A DNA stretch of 7,879 nt from Phycisphaerae bacterium (GCA_022866005.1 JALHTV010000088.1:1-7879), one strand, 5' to 3'. Positions 1 through 5,428 are shown, counted from the first letter of the stretch. Program-made: numbers and translations. Notes: generated from the sequence alone by a model not told the origin.

Positions 1-1
1 C

Positions 2-208
2 GTCACCGGCGACGACAGCCAGGTCGACCTGCCGGAGGACGTGCCCAGCGGCCTGCTGGACGCCCGCCAGCGGTTGGGCGGGATCAAGGGCCTGGCGATC
101 GTCCGCCTGGCCGGGTCGGATATCGTTCGCCACCGGCTGGTCCAGAACATCGTGGAGGCCTACTCCAACAAGCCGCCGGAGGCGGACCAGGAGGAGGGCG
201 GGCAGTAG
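2..208 (+). CDS. PhoH family ATPase, C-terminal fragment (gene enters from the left edge)
   Basis: This is the last 68 codons of a gene whose start lies outside the window; the frame opens at base 2 and ends at TAG 206-208. The visible protein starts VTGDDSQVDLP, the conserved stretch after Walker B in PhoH/YbeZ ATPases, continues through a SGLLDA..RL segment and DIVRHRLVQNIVEAY, and ends in a short acidic tail (EADQEEGGQ). PhoH proteins are cytoplasmic P-loop ATPases linked to RNA metabolism and phosphate or stress responses; their exact reaction is not settled. In the first 54 codons it matches the complete PhoH at 160-1227 (-) at 47 of 54 residues and 134 of 162 bases by my manual count. 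At least 16 of the 28 differences fall in codons that keep the same amino acid, so the ending looks protein-constrained and not like random debris. The stop lies inside the 3' end of the opposing gene (49-bp overlap). Whether the upstream part is intact cannot be seen. Confidence 0.85.
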   Translation, partial: VTGDDSQVDLPEDVPSGLLDARQRLGGIKGLAIVRLAGSDIVRHRLVQNIVEAYSNKPPEADQEEGGQ

Positions 209-462
209 CGGGCACTGCGGTTCTGCCGGCGCTGGCTGCTCTGCGAAGCGCTACGGAGAGCACGAGGCTGGCGGTTGCCGCCCGACGGTCCTCGCGAGGC
301 GTAGGCCTCCACGATGTTCTGCACCAGACGGTGACGGACGATGTCCTGGCCGTCCAGACGCACGAATGCCAGGCCCTTGATGCCCGCCAGCCGCTGCATG
401 GCGTCCAGCAACCCGCTGGGGATGCCCTCGGGCAGGTCCACCTGGCTGTCGTCACCGGTGAC
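2..462. repeat. Imperfect inverted repeat made by the ends of two opposed phoH paralogs
   Basis: Arm 1 is 2-163 and arm 2 is 301-462, separated by 137 bp. Read 5' to 3' on opposite strands, the arms align without gaps over 162 bases with 28 differences (about 83% identity, manual count). Both arms are coding: each encodes the VTGDDSQVDLP...NIVEAY part of a PhoH protein. The arms match because the genes are paralogs meeting tail to tail; this is not a mobile-element terminal repeat. The true repeat may extend left of the window over the rest of the first gene. Confidence 0.85.
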
Positions 463-1227
463 GATCATCTTCGAGCCGTGGCCCATGCGCGTCAGGAACA
501 TCAGCATCTGCGCGATCGTGGTGTTCTGGGCCTCGTCCAGGATGATCACCGAGTCGTTCAGCGTCCTTCCCCGCATGAAGGCTAGGGGAATCACCTCGAT
601 CACGTCGCTGACTAGGAAGCGGCGGATCTGGTCGTAGTCCATCATGTCGTGCAGCGCGTCGAACAGCGGGCGGAGATAGGGGTTGACCTTGGCCTGCATG
701 TCGCCGGGCAGGAACCCCAGCTTCTCCCCGGCCTCCACCGCCGGGCGGACCAGGATGAGCCTCCGGGCCTGCTGATGCTTGAGCATGTGCACGGCCATGG
801 CCACGGCCAGGTAGGTCTTGCCCGTCCCCGCCGGGCCTGTGCAGAACACCAGGTCCCGCGTGCGCATGGCCTCGACGTAGCGCCGCTGCCCGGCCGTCTT
901 GGCCACGACCGGCTGGGCGCCTGCATAGACGTCCAAGCCCTCCCCGCTGCCCTGGCCGTGATCTCCCGCCGCGGCCGCCAGGGCCTGGGCGACGATGGCG
1001 TCGCTGACCGGTTGGCTGCTCCGCAGGGCCTGCTGAAGGTGCTCCAGGACCGAGGCGGCCTTGGAGACGTTCTTGGCGGAGCCGGTGATCTTGACCTGGT
1101 CTTCGCGGGCAAAGACCTGCACGTCCAGGGCTTGGCGGATCATCTTCAGGTGCCGGTCTGCCGGGCCGAACAACAGCCCCCGCTTGTGGGGGTCTTGGAG
1201 TGTGATACTCAGTTCCAACCTCGCCAC
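160..1227 (-). CDS. phoH: PhoH family protein (PhoH-like P-loop ATPase)
   Basis: A complete 355-residue PhoH/YbeZ-type ATPase, slightly longer than the usual 320-350. Order of parts: N-terminal region with LSITLQDPHKRGLLFGP (residues 6-22) and a KH-like segment with VKITGSAKNV (45-54); Walker A GPAGTGKT (131-138); RPAVEAGEKLGFLPGD (161-176), a PhoH hallmark; Walker B VIILDEAQN (227-235); and TGDDSQVDLP (257-266). It should bind and hydrolyse ATP in the cytoplasm, with a role in RNA metabolism or stress inferred from the family. The start is GTG at 1227; an in-frame TGA lies just upstream, so no longer start exists, and the N-terminus fits the family there. The Shine-Dalgarno signal is weak, and a -10-like box lies only 11 nt upstream of the start codon. 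The C-terminal tail after VEAYA (residues 311-355, Ser/Arg/Gln-rich) is unlike the family core; its last 15-16 residues are read opposite the 3' end of the neighbouring phoH paralog. No ybeY is next to it in this window. Confidence 0.95.
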   Translation of the reverse strand: MARLELSITLQDPHKRGLLFGPADRHLKMIRQALDVQVFAREDQVKITGSAKNVSKAASVLEHLQQALRSSQPVSDAIVAQALAAAAGDHGQGSGEGLDVYAGAQPVVAKTAGQRRYVEAMRTRDLVFCTGPAGTGKTYLAVAMAVHMLKHQQARRLILVRPAVEAGEKLGFLPGDMQAKVNPYLRPLFDALHDMMDYDQIRRFLVSDVIEVIPLAFMRGRTLNDSVIILDEAQNTTIAQMLMFLTRMGHGSKMIVTGDDSQVDLPEGIPSGLLDAMQRLAGIKGLAFVRLDGQDIVRHRLVQNIVEAYASRGPSGGNRQPRALRSASQSSQRRQNRSARYCPPSSWSASGGLLE

Positions 1228-1238
1228 CTCGGGAGTCC

Positions 1239-1267
1239 ATCATACCCCACCGGCCGCGCCGTGCCCA
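1239..1267 (-). promoter_or_regulatory. Candidate promoter for the complete phoH gene
   Basis: On the minus strand there is TGGGCA (1262-1267, four of six matches to TTGACA), a 17-bp spacer, and TATGAT (1239-1244, five of six matches to TATAAT). Transcription would start near 1232, leaving only about 5 nt before the GTG start at 1227, so the mRNA would be nearly leaderless. This fits the weak Shine-Dalgarno signal. Seen by consensus matching only; the -35 box is mediocre. Confidence 0.4.
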
Positions 1268-1317
1268 GGGCCTCCTGCGGTCCGCCAGGCCGGGGGGCAG
1301 GCGAATCCACTCAGGAA

Positions 1318-1352
1318 ACGAGACGACGGGGCATTACGCCCCGCCGCCTCGT
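1318..1352 (-). terminator. Stem-loop, probable terminator of the pseudopilin-like gene
   Basis: Arms 1318-1332 and 1338-1352 with a 5-nt loop. As minus-strand RNA the arms pair over all 15 positions, including two G-U pairs. As plus-strand RNA the same two positions become A-C mismatches, so the structure suits a minus-strand transcript. It lies 72 nt past the stop codon of the gene at 1425-2285 and ahead of the phoH promoter. The U-tract is short (the arm ends in CGT and UUCC follows), so termination may be weak or may need another factor. Confidence 0.55.
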
Positions 1353-1381
1353 GAGCATCTCTGGCGCCAGGTCACGGTTGG

Positions 1382-1410
1382 GCCAAGCCCGTTCCCCCGA
1401 CGGGCTCGGC
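1382..1410 (-). other. Second stem-loop downstream of the pseudopilin-like gene
   Basis: Arms 1382-1392 and 1400-1410 pair over 11 positions around a 7-nt loop when read as minus-strand RNA, with one G-U pair that would be an A-C mismatch on the plus strand. It begins 14 nt after the stop codon of the gene at 1425. No U-run follows, so it is more likely a 3'-end protecting hairpin or the first half of a two-hairpin terminator than a terminator by itself. Confidence 0.35.
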
Positions 1411-1424
1411 GCCGGTCACAGCGA

Positions 1425-2285
1425 TCACTGCGCTATGGGTCCAAACAGGAACGCGTCGTTGGGGTCTTGCCACTCGCCGACCCATGGATTCGTGCGTATG
1501 GCCGTGCGGCAATTGGCCCCATTGTCACCGTAGGTGGTGTAGATGACGTCGTTAGGATAGGCCCTGTCGACCACGACGACCAGTTCGCCGACGTCGGCAC
1601 GCCTGAACGGGGAGGCCTGGCCGTCACCTTTCATTGCGTTGAACATCTCACCCTGGTGATTGGACGGCATGTTGTTCCTGATCTCCGCCATGGTCATGTC
1701 GGCCTTCCAGGCAGTCAGGGGATTCGGCCCTGTTGCCTTGAGGCCGTTCCAGTTGGGGTTCTTGTCGGCCATGTAGAACTGCTTGGGATTGTTAAACGGG
1801 AGCTTGCCTTTGCCCGTGACAATAGCCACCGACTGGATGGAGTAGCTGACGTTGCTGTACGTGCTGAAGTCCCAGTAATACTCGCCCGTGCTGGGGTCGC
1901 GGGTGGAGGGATCCTTGACGGCCGTGTCGCTGGGGCAGATGAACATGGCCGGGTCGTTCCCCTCGCGGACAAAGAAGAAGATCAGCGTCGTGATGCACCG
2001 CGGTGGAAGGTTGGTGGCTCTAGGCGGAATCTGCTTGCTCGTGCCTGTCCTGGCGCCTAACCCGGCCTGGGCGAGTTCATGGTCCATCCAGGGATACTTG
2101 TCGTCGTAGCTCGTCAGATACAGCGCCAGGCACTTGCCCGTCCCGTTCAGGTTGGTCAGGCACAGGGTCCGCTTGGTCAGTTCGCGGGCCTTCTGGAGGC
2201 TGGGCAGCAGGATCGATACGAGCAAAGCGATGATAGCGATGACCACCAGCAACTCGACCAGCGTGAAGCCTTTACGCCTTCTCAT
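1425..2285 (-). CDS. Type II secretion/pseudopilin-like protein, prepilin N-terminal methylation domain with H-X9-DG-type C-terminus
   Basis: A 286-residue protein. It starts MRRRKG|FTLVELLVVIAIIALL: a basic leader, the prepilin peptidase site after Gly6, Phe7 as the mature first residue, Glu11 as the conserved Glu5 of the mature protein, and a hydrophobic helix at about 7-28. The globular part has FICPSD (115-120) and SNHQGEMFNAMKGDG (208-222), the His...Asp-Gly motif of the H-X9-DG proteins abundant in Planctomycetota and relatives. By family it is exported, cut and N-methylated, and held in the inner membrane by the helix; whether it builds a pilus-like fibre or anchors a periplasmic domain is unknown. 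The start at 2285 was chosen over an in-frame start at 2324 because AAAGGAG (2293-2299) lies 7 nt ahead and the leader peptide then has normal length. No secretion ATPase, prepilin peptidase or other pilin gene is adjacent. It appears to be a single-gene unit with its own promoter (2695-2724) and terminator (1318-1352). Confidence 0.93.
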   Translation of the reverse strand: MRRRKGFTLVELLVVIAIIALLVSILLPSLQKARELTKRTLCLTNLNGTGKCLALYLTSYDDKYPWMDHELAQAGLGARTGTSKQIPPRATNLPPRCITTLIFFFVREGNDPAMFICPSDTAVKDPSTRDPSTGEYYWDFSTYSNVSYSIQSVAIVTGKGKLPFNNPKQFYMADKNPNWNGLKATGPNPLTAWKADMTMAEIRNNMPSNHQGEMFNAMKGDGQASPFRRADVGELVVVVDRAYPNDVIYTTYGDNGANCRTAIRTNPWVGEWQDPNDAFLFGPIAQ

Positions 2286-2688
2286 AATGTCACTCCTTTC
2301 CCCCCGGCCGCAGATCGTCGCCAAGGTTCTGCCCCGGGCGTCAGGTTAGGAACGATGAGTGAGTTCATACACCTGGTCCTGCCGCTGGTTGGAACCTTGA
2401 CTCGGCCGGGCCTTCGGACCGGGCCTGGTCTTGTCTTGCTTTGCCTGGGCGCCGTTCGCCCAAGCGCGGATGCTCGTGTTCGTCAGCCATTCGGCTGCCC
2501 GACCGGGTGCCTTGCGCCCGGAATGCCCGTTGGGCCGTGCGAACCGGTCAGCCAATGGACACCCTTTGGCCAAACCATAAGCCTTGCCGGGTGATCTGGG
2601 AGGGAATGGGGCGGGAAAAACCACGCGGGGACGATATCTATTAGTGCCGATCTCTGCGCTGGCTTTCGGCCGCCATCCACTCACAGCA
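2286..2688 (-). promoter_or_regulatory. Long, hairpin-rich 5' leader of the pseudopilin-like gene; no convincing gene
   Basis: About 400 nt lie between the predicted transcription start (near 2688) and the start codon at 2285. As minus-strand RNA it can form at least four local hairpins: 2503-2521 (CCGGG/CCCGG outer stem), 2485-2498 (CAGCC-GAAU-GGCUG), 2444-2464 (8 bp around AACGG, one G-U pair), and 2404-2425 (8 pairs, one C-C mismatch, loop CGAA). The G-U pairs in the last two would be mismatches in plus-strand RNA, which again favours minus-strand transcription. A 112-codon minus-strand reading frame (2346-2684) spans the leader, but its Pro/Arg/Ala-rich protein resembles nothing I know and runs through the hairpins, so I do not call it a gene. 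The leader could be a regulatory RNA; no riboswitch class is identified. Confidence 0.35.
2293..2299 (-). promoter_or_regulatory. Strong ribosome binding site that fixes the pseudopilin-like start
   Basis: AAAGGAG on the minus strand, 7 nt upstream of ATG 2285. It is the only near-perfect Shine-Dalgarno site in the window and rules out the longer in-frame start at 2324, which lies upstream of it. Confidence 0.85.
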
Positions 2689-2694
2689 CATCGT

Positions 2695-2724
2695 ATTCTA
2701 CGCGCGCCGCCGGTGTCTTGTCAA
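2695..2724 (-). promoter_or_regulatory. Near-consensus promoter reading toward the pseudopilin-like gene
   Basis: Minus strand: TTGACA (2719-2724, perfect -35), an 18-bp spacer, then TAGAAT (2695-2700, five of six matches to TATAAT). Transcription should begin near 2688. This is the strongest sigma-70-like promoter in the window. It fires away from the pyrophosphorylase gene and drives the leader at 2286-2688. Confidence 0.65.
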
Positions 2725-2771
2725 CCTCCCCTGGCCGAAAAAACGCCCTTTCTAGCCGTCCTGGAAGTCCA

Positions 2772-2814
2772 GCCCCGCCGGGGCATTGACACAGCCACCG
2801 CGGTCCACTAGGCT
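2772..2814 (+). promoter_or_regulatory. Candidate promoter of the UDPGP-family gene with an abutting palindrome
   Basis: Plus strand: TTGACA (2786-2791, perfect -35), a 17-bp spacer, TAGGCT (2809-2814, three of six matches to TATAAT). Just upstream is GCCCCG-C-CGGGGC (2772-2784), a perfect inverted repeat ending one base before the -35 box, where a regulator could bind. Transcription would start near 2821, giving a leader of about 170 nt before ATG 2992. It is back to back with the minus-strand promoter at 2695-2724; the -35 boxes are about 60 bp apart. The -10 box is weak. Confidence 0.45.
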
Positions 2815-2856
2815 TCCGCCTTCACCTGCGTGACGTTGGCGTTGCCAAGGCAACCC

Positions 2857-2902
2857 GCCTGCGGCGGCTTGTCGCGGGCTCGCAGGCCGAAGCTGCCGCA
2901 GG
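2857..2902 (+). promoter_or_regulatory. Leader region with two mutually exclusive hairpins ahead of the UDPGP-family gene
   Basis: Hairpin A: 2858-2870 (CCTGCGGCGGCTT) pairs with 2890-2902 (AAGCTGCCGCAGG) over 13 positions, one of them G-U in plus-strand RNA, with a 19-nt loop. Hairpin B: 2857-2863 (GCCTGCG) pairs perfectly with 2881-2887 (CGCAGGC). The two share the same 5' arm, so only one can form at a time. Hairpin A is followed by ATATTTCTT, a poor U-tract. Upstream at 2836-2854 are the overlapping small inverted repeats TTGGC-GTT-GCCAA and GTTGCC-AA-GGCAAC. The layout resembles an attenuator or RNA switch, but no ligand or known class is recognised. Confidence 0.35.
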
Positions 2903-2991
2903 ATATTTCTTCGGCAATGCGGAGCCTAAATAATAAGCGCTCGTCTGGCGAACGCGGGCAGGCCGATAGCGCTAGATGGAGACGGGTGGCG

Positions 2992-4419
2992 ATGGCAGAG
3001 ATCACCGGCATCCGCAAGACGCTGGAGAAACACGGCCAGGGGCATCTCCTGCGCTTCTACGACGAGCTGAGCGACCGCCAGCGGGGTGTATTGCTGGAGC
3101 AACTGGCGGCCATCGACTTCGCCCGGATGGACGACATCGTGGCCCGCTACGTCCGCCAGGTGCCCGGCTGGAACCTCCAGGGGCGCCTGGAGCCCCCGGC
3201 CATTGTCCCGGGCAAGCCCGCCACGCCCGCCGCCCAGGCCGAGCACAAGGCCGCCCGGGCCAAGGGTGCCGAGCTCCTGGCGGCCGGCAAGGTCGCCGCG
3301 TTTGTCGTCGCGGGCGGTGAGGGCACCCGCCTGGGCTACGAAGGCCCCAAGGGCTGCCTGGAGGCCACCCCGGTCACCCATAAGCCACTGTTCCGCGTGT
3401 TGGCCGAGCAGATCCTGGCTGCCTCGCGACGCTACGGGGTGGCCATCCCCTGGTACGTCATGACCAGCCAGGGCAACGACGTAGCGACGCGGGCGTTTTT
3501 CAGACAGCATCGCTATTTCGGGCTCGACGCCGACGATGTGCTGTTCCTGGTCCAGGGGACGATGCCGGCCATCGGCTTCGACGGCAAGCTGCTGCTGGCC
3601 GACAAGGGCTCGCTCGCCCTCAGCCCCGATGGCCACGGGGGGTGCCTGTCGGCCTTGCGCCGCAGCGGCGCGCTGGACGACATGGCCCGCCGCGGCATCG
3701 ACCTGATCAGCTACTTCCAGGTGGACAATCCCCTGGTGCACTGCATCGATCCGCTGTTTCTGGGCCTGCACGCCCTCCGCGAGGCCGAGATGAGCGCCAA
3801 AGGTCTGCCCAAGCGCGATCCGATGGAGCGCGTGGGCAACTTCTGCGTGCTGGATGGCAAGGTGACCGTGATCGAGTACTCCGACATGCCGGCAGACCTA
3901 GCCACCGCGACCCCCGAGGACGGGCGGCTGCGATTCGCCTTCGGCAGCATCGCCATCCACGTCCTGTCGCGATCGTTCGTCGATCGCCTCACCTCCGGCG
4001 AGGGACCTCCGCTGCCGTACCACCGGGCCGACAAGCCCGTCCCCTGCATCGACGAGCACGGCAAACCTGTCAAGCCCGACACGCCCAACGCCGTCAAGCT
4101 GGAGATGTTCGTCTTCGACGCCCTGCCGCTGGCGACCGGGACCGTCATTTTGGGGATCGACCGGCGGGAGGAGTTCAGCCCGATCAAGAACGCCGCCGGG
4201 CCTGACAGCCTCTCGAGCAGTCTGCACGATCAGGTCCGCCGGGCCGCCGCCTGGCTGGAGCAGGCCGGGGTCTCTGTGCCCCGCGACGCCGACGGGCAGG
4301 TGGCGGCCGCCATCGAGATCAGTGCGCTGTTCGCCGAGAGCGCCGAGGATCTCAAGGCCAAGATCGACCCCGCCAAGTTCACCCTCGTCGGCGGGCAGAA
4401 CCTGTACCTAGGCGACTGA
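2992..4419 (+). CDS. UDPGP-family UDP-sugar pyrophosphorylase (UDP-N-acetylglucosamine pyrophosphorylase type)
   Basis: A 475-residue cytoplasmic nucleotidyltransferase, close in length to eukaryotic UAP enzymes (about 475-525). It should make UDP-sugar and pyrophosphate from UTP and a sugar 1-phosphate, most likely N-acetylglucosamine 1-phosphate; the sugar is not proven by sequence. Visible motifs: AGGEGTRLGYEGPKG (107-121) for nucleotide binding with Lys120, PDGHGG (212-217; UAP enzymes often have PDGNGG), QVDN (243-246) with the metal-binding Asp, KLEMFVFD (369-376) and EEFSPIKN (393-400). The protein begins MAEITGIRKTLEKHGQGHLLRFYDEL, the family's usual helical start. ATG 2992 was chosen because GGAG (2978-2981) lies 10 nt ahead; the frame is open back to GTG 2830, but that would add 54 unsupported residues over the structured leader. 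The product could feed peptidoglycan, lipopolysaccharide or glycosylation pathways. Most bacteria use GlmU, which is unrelated to this eukaryote-like type. Confidence 0.93.
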   Translation: MAEITGIRKTLEKHGQGHLLRFYDELSDRQRGVLLEQLAAIDFARMDDIVARYVRQVPGWNLQGRLEPPAIVPGKPATPAAQAEHKAARAKGAELLAAGKVAAFVVAGGEGTRLGYEGPKGCLEATPVTHKPLFRVLAEQILAASRRYGVAIPWYVMTSQGNDVATRAFFRQHRYFGLDADDVLFLVQGTMPAIGFDGKLLLADKGSLALSPDGHGGCLSALRRSGALDDMARRGIDLISYFQVDNPLVHCIDPLFLGLHALREAEMSAKGLPKRDPMERVGNFCVLDGKVTVIEYSDMPADLATATPEDGRLRFAFGSIAIHVLSRSFVDRLTSGEGPPLPYHRADKPVPCIDEHGKPVKPDTPNAVKLEMFVFDALPLATGTVILGIDRREEFSPIKNAAGPDSLSSSLHDQVRRAAAWLEQAGVSVPRDADGQVAAAIEISALFAESAEDLKAKIDPAKFTLVGGQNLYLGD

Positions 4420-4426
4420 GCAGAAA

Positions 4427-4525
4427 CGGTCCATCAGTCCATCGGTCGATCGGTCCATCGGTCACTCAGTCGATCGCCCAGCCGGTTCGCCATCTGGCCA
4501 CTTGACCGATTGACCGGTTGACCGT
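4427..4525. repeat. Two opposed arrays of a degenerate 8-bp repeat between the UDPGP and NAD kinase genes
   Basis: Array 1 (4427-4474) has six contiguous units in exact 8-nt register: cggtccat, cagtccat, cggtcgat, cggtccat, cggtcact, cagtcgat. Array 2 (4502-4525) has three units: ttgaccga, ttgaccgg, ttgaccgt, which are the reverse complement of the same octamer (CGGTCAAT-like). Because they are opposed, 4443-4464 can pair with 4503-4524 over 21 of 22 positions in plus-strand RNA (two G-U pairs, one mismatch), with a 38-nt loop. A pyrimidine-rich stretch (about 4525-4545) follows. The structure begins 24 nt after the UDPGP stop, so it may terminate or stabilise that mRNA; it may also belong to a dispersed intergenic repeat family. 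Confidence 0.8.
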
Positions 4526-4553
4526 CTCCCTGTCTCTCGTCCCCGTCGCGCGG

Positions 4554-4559
4554 TAGGAT
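4554..4559 (+). promoter_or_regulatory. -10-like box / Shine-Dalgarno overlap before nadK
   Basis: TAGGAT (four of six matches to TATAAT) ends 8 nt before ATG 4568, so a transcript from it would start at or next to the A of the start codon. The same bases contain AGGA, a modest Shine-Dalgarno site 9 nt from the ATG. Either reading supports the 4568 start; no good -35 box is visible 16-18 bp upstream. Confidence 0.3.
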
Positions 4560-4567
4560 GCCTGCCC

Positions 4568-5428
4568 ATGGCCCGCAAGGACACAGGCAAAAAGGTCCTC
4601 ATCATCGCCAACTCCGTCCGCCCGGCCGTGGCCGAGCAGGTGCAGTTACTGCGTCCGTGGCTGGACGAGCACGTGGAGGTCCTGGACGTCGTCGCCGTGC
4701 ATCAGCCGGTGCCGGCCCAGGCAGCCAAAGAGGCCACCCTGTGCCTGGTGTTCGGCGGTGACGGCACGCTGCTGGCGGCGGCGCGGATGCTGGCCGGCTC
4801 CCGGGTGCCGCTGCTGGGCGTGAATCTGGGCAAGCTGGGGTTCCTCGCCGAGTTCGACGTGGAGCACATGCAGAAGCACCTAGCGGACGTCCTGGCCGGA
4901 AAGATCGCGCCCACGGAGCGGATGATGCTGAACGTGCGGGTCACCCACTGCCGCCGGCACACCTTCGAGTCCCCGGTGGCCAACGACGTGGTCTTCGCCG
5001 CCGGAGAGCCCTTCCGCATGATCGACCTGCTGGTCGAGCGCGGCGACGAGGAAATCGCCCGCTATCCCGGCGACGGGCTGATCGTCTCCACGCCCACCGG
5101 GTCGACGGCCTACAACATGTCCGCCGGCGGGCCGATCATGGAGCCGACGCTGGACGCCATTGCCATCACGCCGCTGGCGCCCTACAGCCTCTCGATGCGC
5201 CCGCTGGTGGTCGCCAGCTCCCAGGTCATTCGCGTCACGGCCGTGCGGGTGAACGCAGGCTCCGCCGTCATCGTCGACGGGCAGGTCAGCACCGGCCTGT
5301 GCGAAGGCGACGTGGTGGAGATTCGCAAGGCCGCCACCCCCGTGCGGATCATCCCGCACCCCGGCCGGCCCTTTTTTGACACCCTGACGCGCAAGCTCCA
5401 ATGGGGACGGGGACCCCACTCGCTGTGA
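4568..5428 (+). CDS. nadK: NAD(+) kinase (ATP-NAD kinase)
   Basis: A 286-residue cytoplasmic NAD kinase of usual bacterial length (about 270-300). It phosphorylates NAD+ on the adenosine 2'-hydroxyl with ATP (polyphosphate in some family members) to give NADP+, the only route to the NADP(H) pool. Visible motifs: KKVLIIANSVRPA (8-20) as the first beta strand; VFGGDGTLLAAARML (61-75) with the catalytic GGDGT at 63-67; NLGKLGFLAEF (86-96); ND at 139-140; PGDGLIVSTPTGSTAYNMSAGGP (167-189), the family's second signature; and a C-terminal FFDTLTRKLQWG that matches the usual NadK ending. ATG 4568 is the natural start; the nearby ATG at 4558 is in another frame. It lies 148 bp after the UDPGP gene across a repeat block and 116 bp before the oxidoreductase gene, so it is probably transcribed alone or by read-through. 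Confidence 0.97.
   Translation: MARKDTGKKVLIIANSVRPAVAEQVQLLRPWLDEHVEVLDVVAVHQPVPAQAAKEATLCLVFGGDGTLLAAARMLAGSRVPLLGVNLGKLGFLAEFDVEHMQKHLADVLAGKIAPTERMMLNVRVTHCRRHTFESPVANDVVFAAGEPFRMIDLLVERGDEEIARYPGDGLIVSTPTGSTAYNMSAGGPIMEPTLDAIAITPLAPYSLSMRPLVVASSQVIRVTAVRVNAGSAVIVDGQVSTGLCEGDVVEIRKAATPVRIIPHPGRPFFDTLTRKLQWGRGPHSL

Noticed and set aside
2..462. Insertion sequence or transposon ends
   Set aside because: The inverted repeat is made of PhoH coding sequence on both arms; there is no transposase or target-site duplication.
649..1533. A 294-codon plus-strand frame opposite phoH
   Set aside because: It is antisense to conserved PhoH motifs including Walker A and has no recognisable protein features.
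2485..2521. Cyclic-di-GMP (GEMM) riboswitch in the pseudopilin-like leader
   Set aside because: Only a short GGGCGCAAGG-like piece and an AATGGCTG piece are reminiscent; the core bases are out of register and the GGCAAACC-like half is absent.
2346..2684. A 112-codon minus-strand frame starting right after the strong promoter at 2695-2724
   Set aside because: The position is suggestive of a leaderless small gene, but the product is low-complexity Pro/Arg/Ala/Gly with no family resemblance, and it spans several RNA hairpins. Kept only as a possibility.
2830..2991. N-terminal extension of the UDPGP protein from GTG 2830 (or ATG 2917)
   Set aside because: The frame is open, but the 54 extra residues are not part of the family, no Shine-Dalgarno site precedes either codon, and the DNA holds leader hairpins.
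4427..4525. CRISPR array
   Set aside because: The units are 8 bp, contiguous and without spacers, and the two blocks are inverted to each other.
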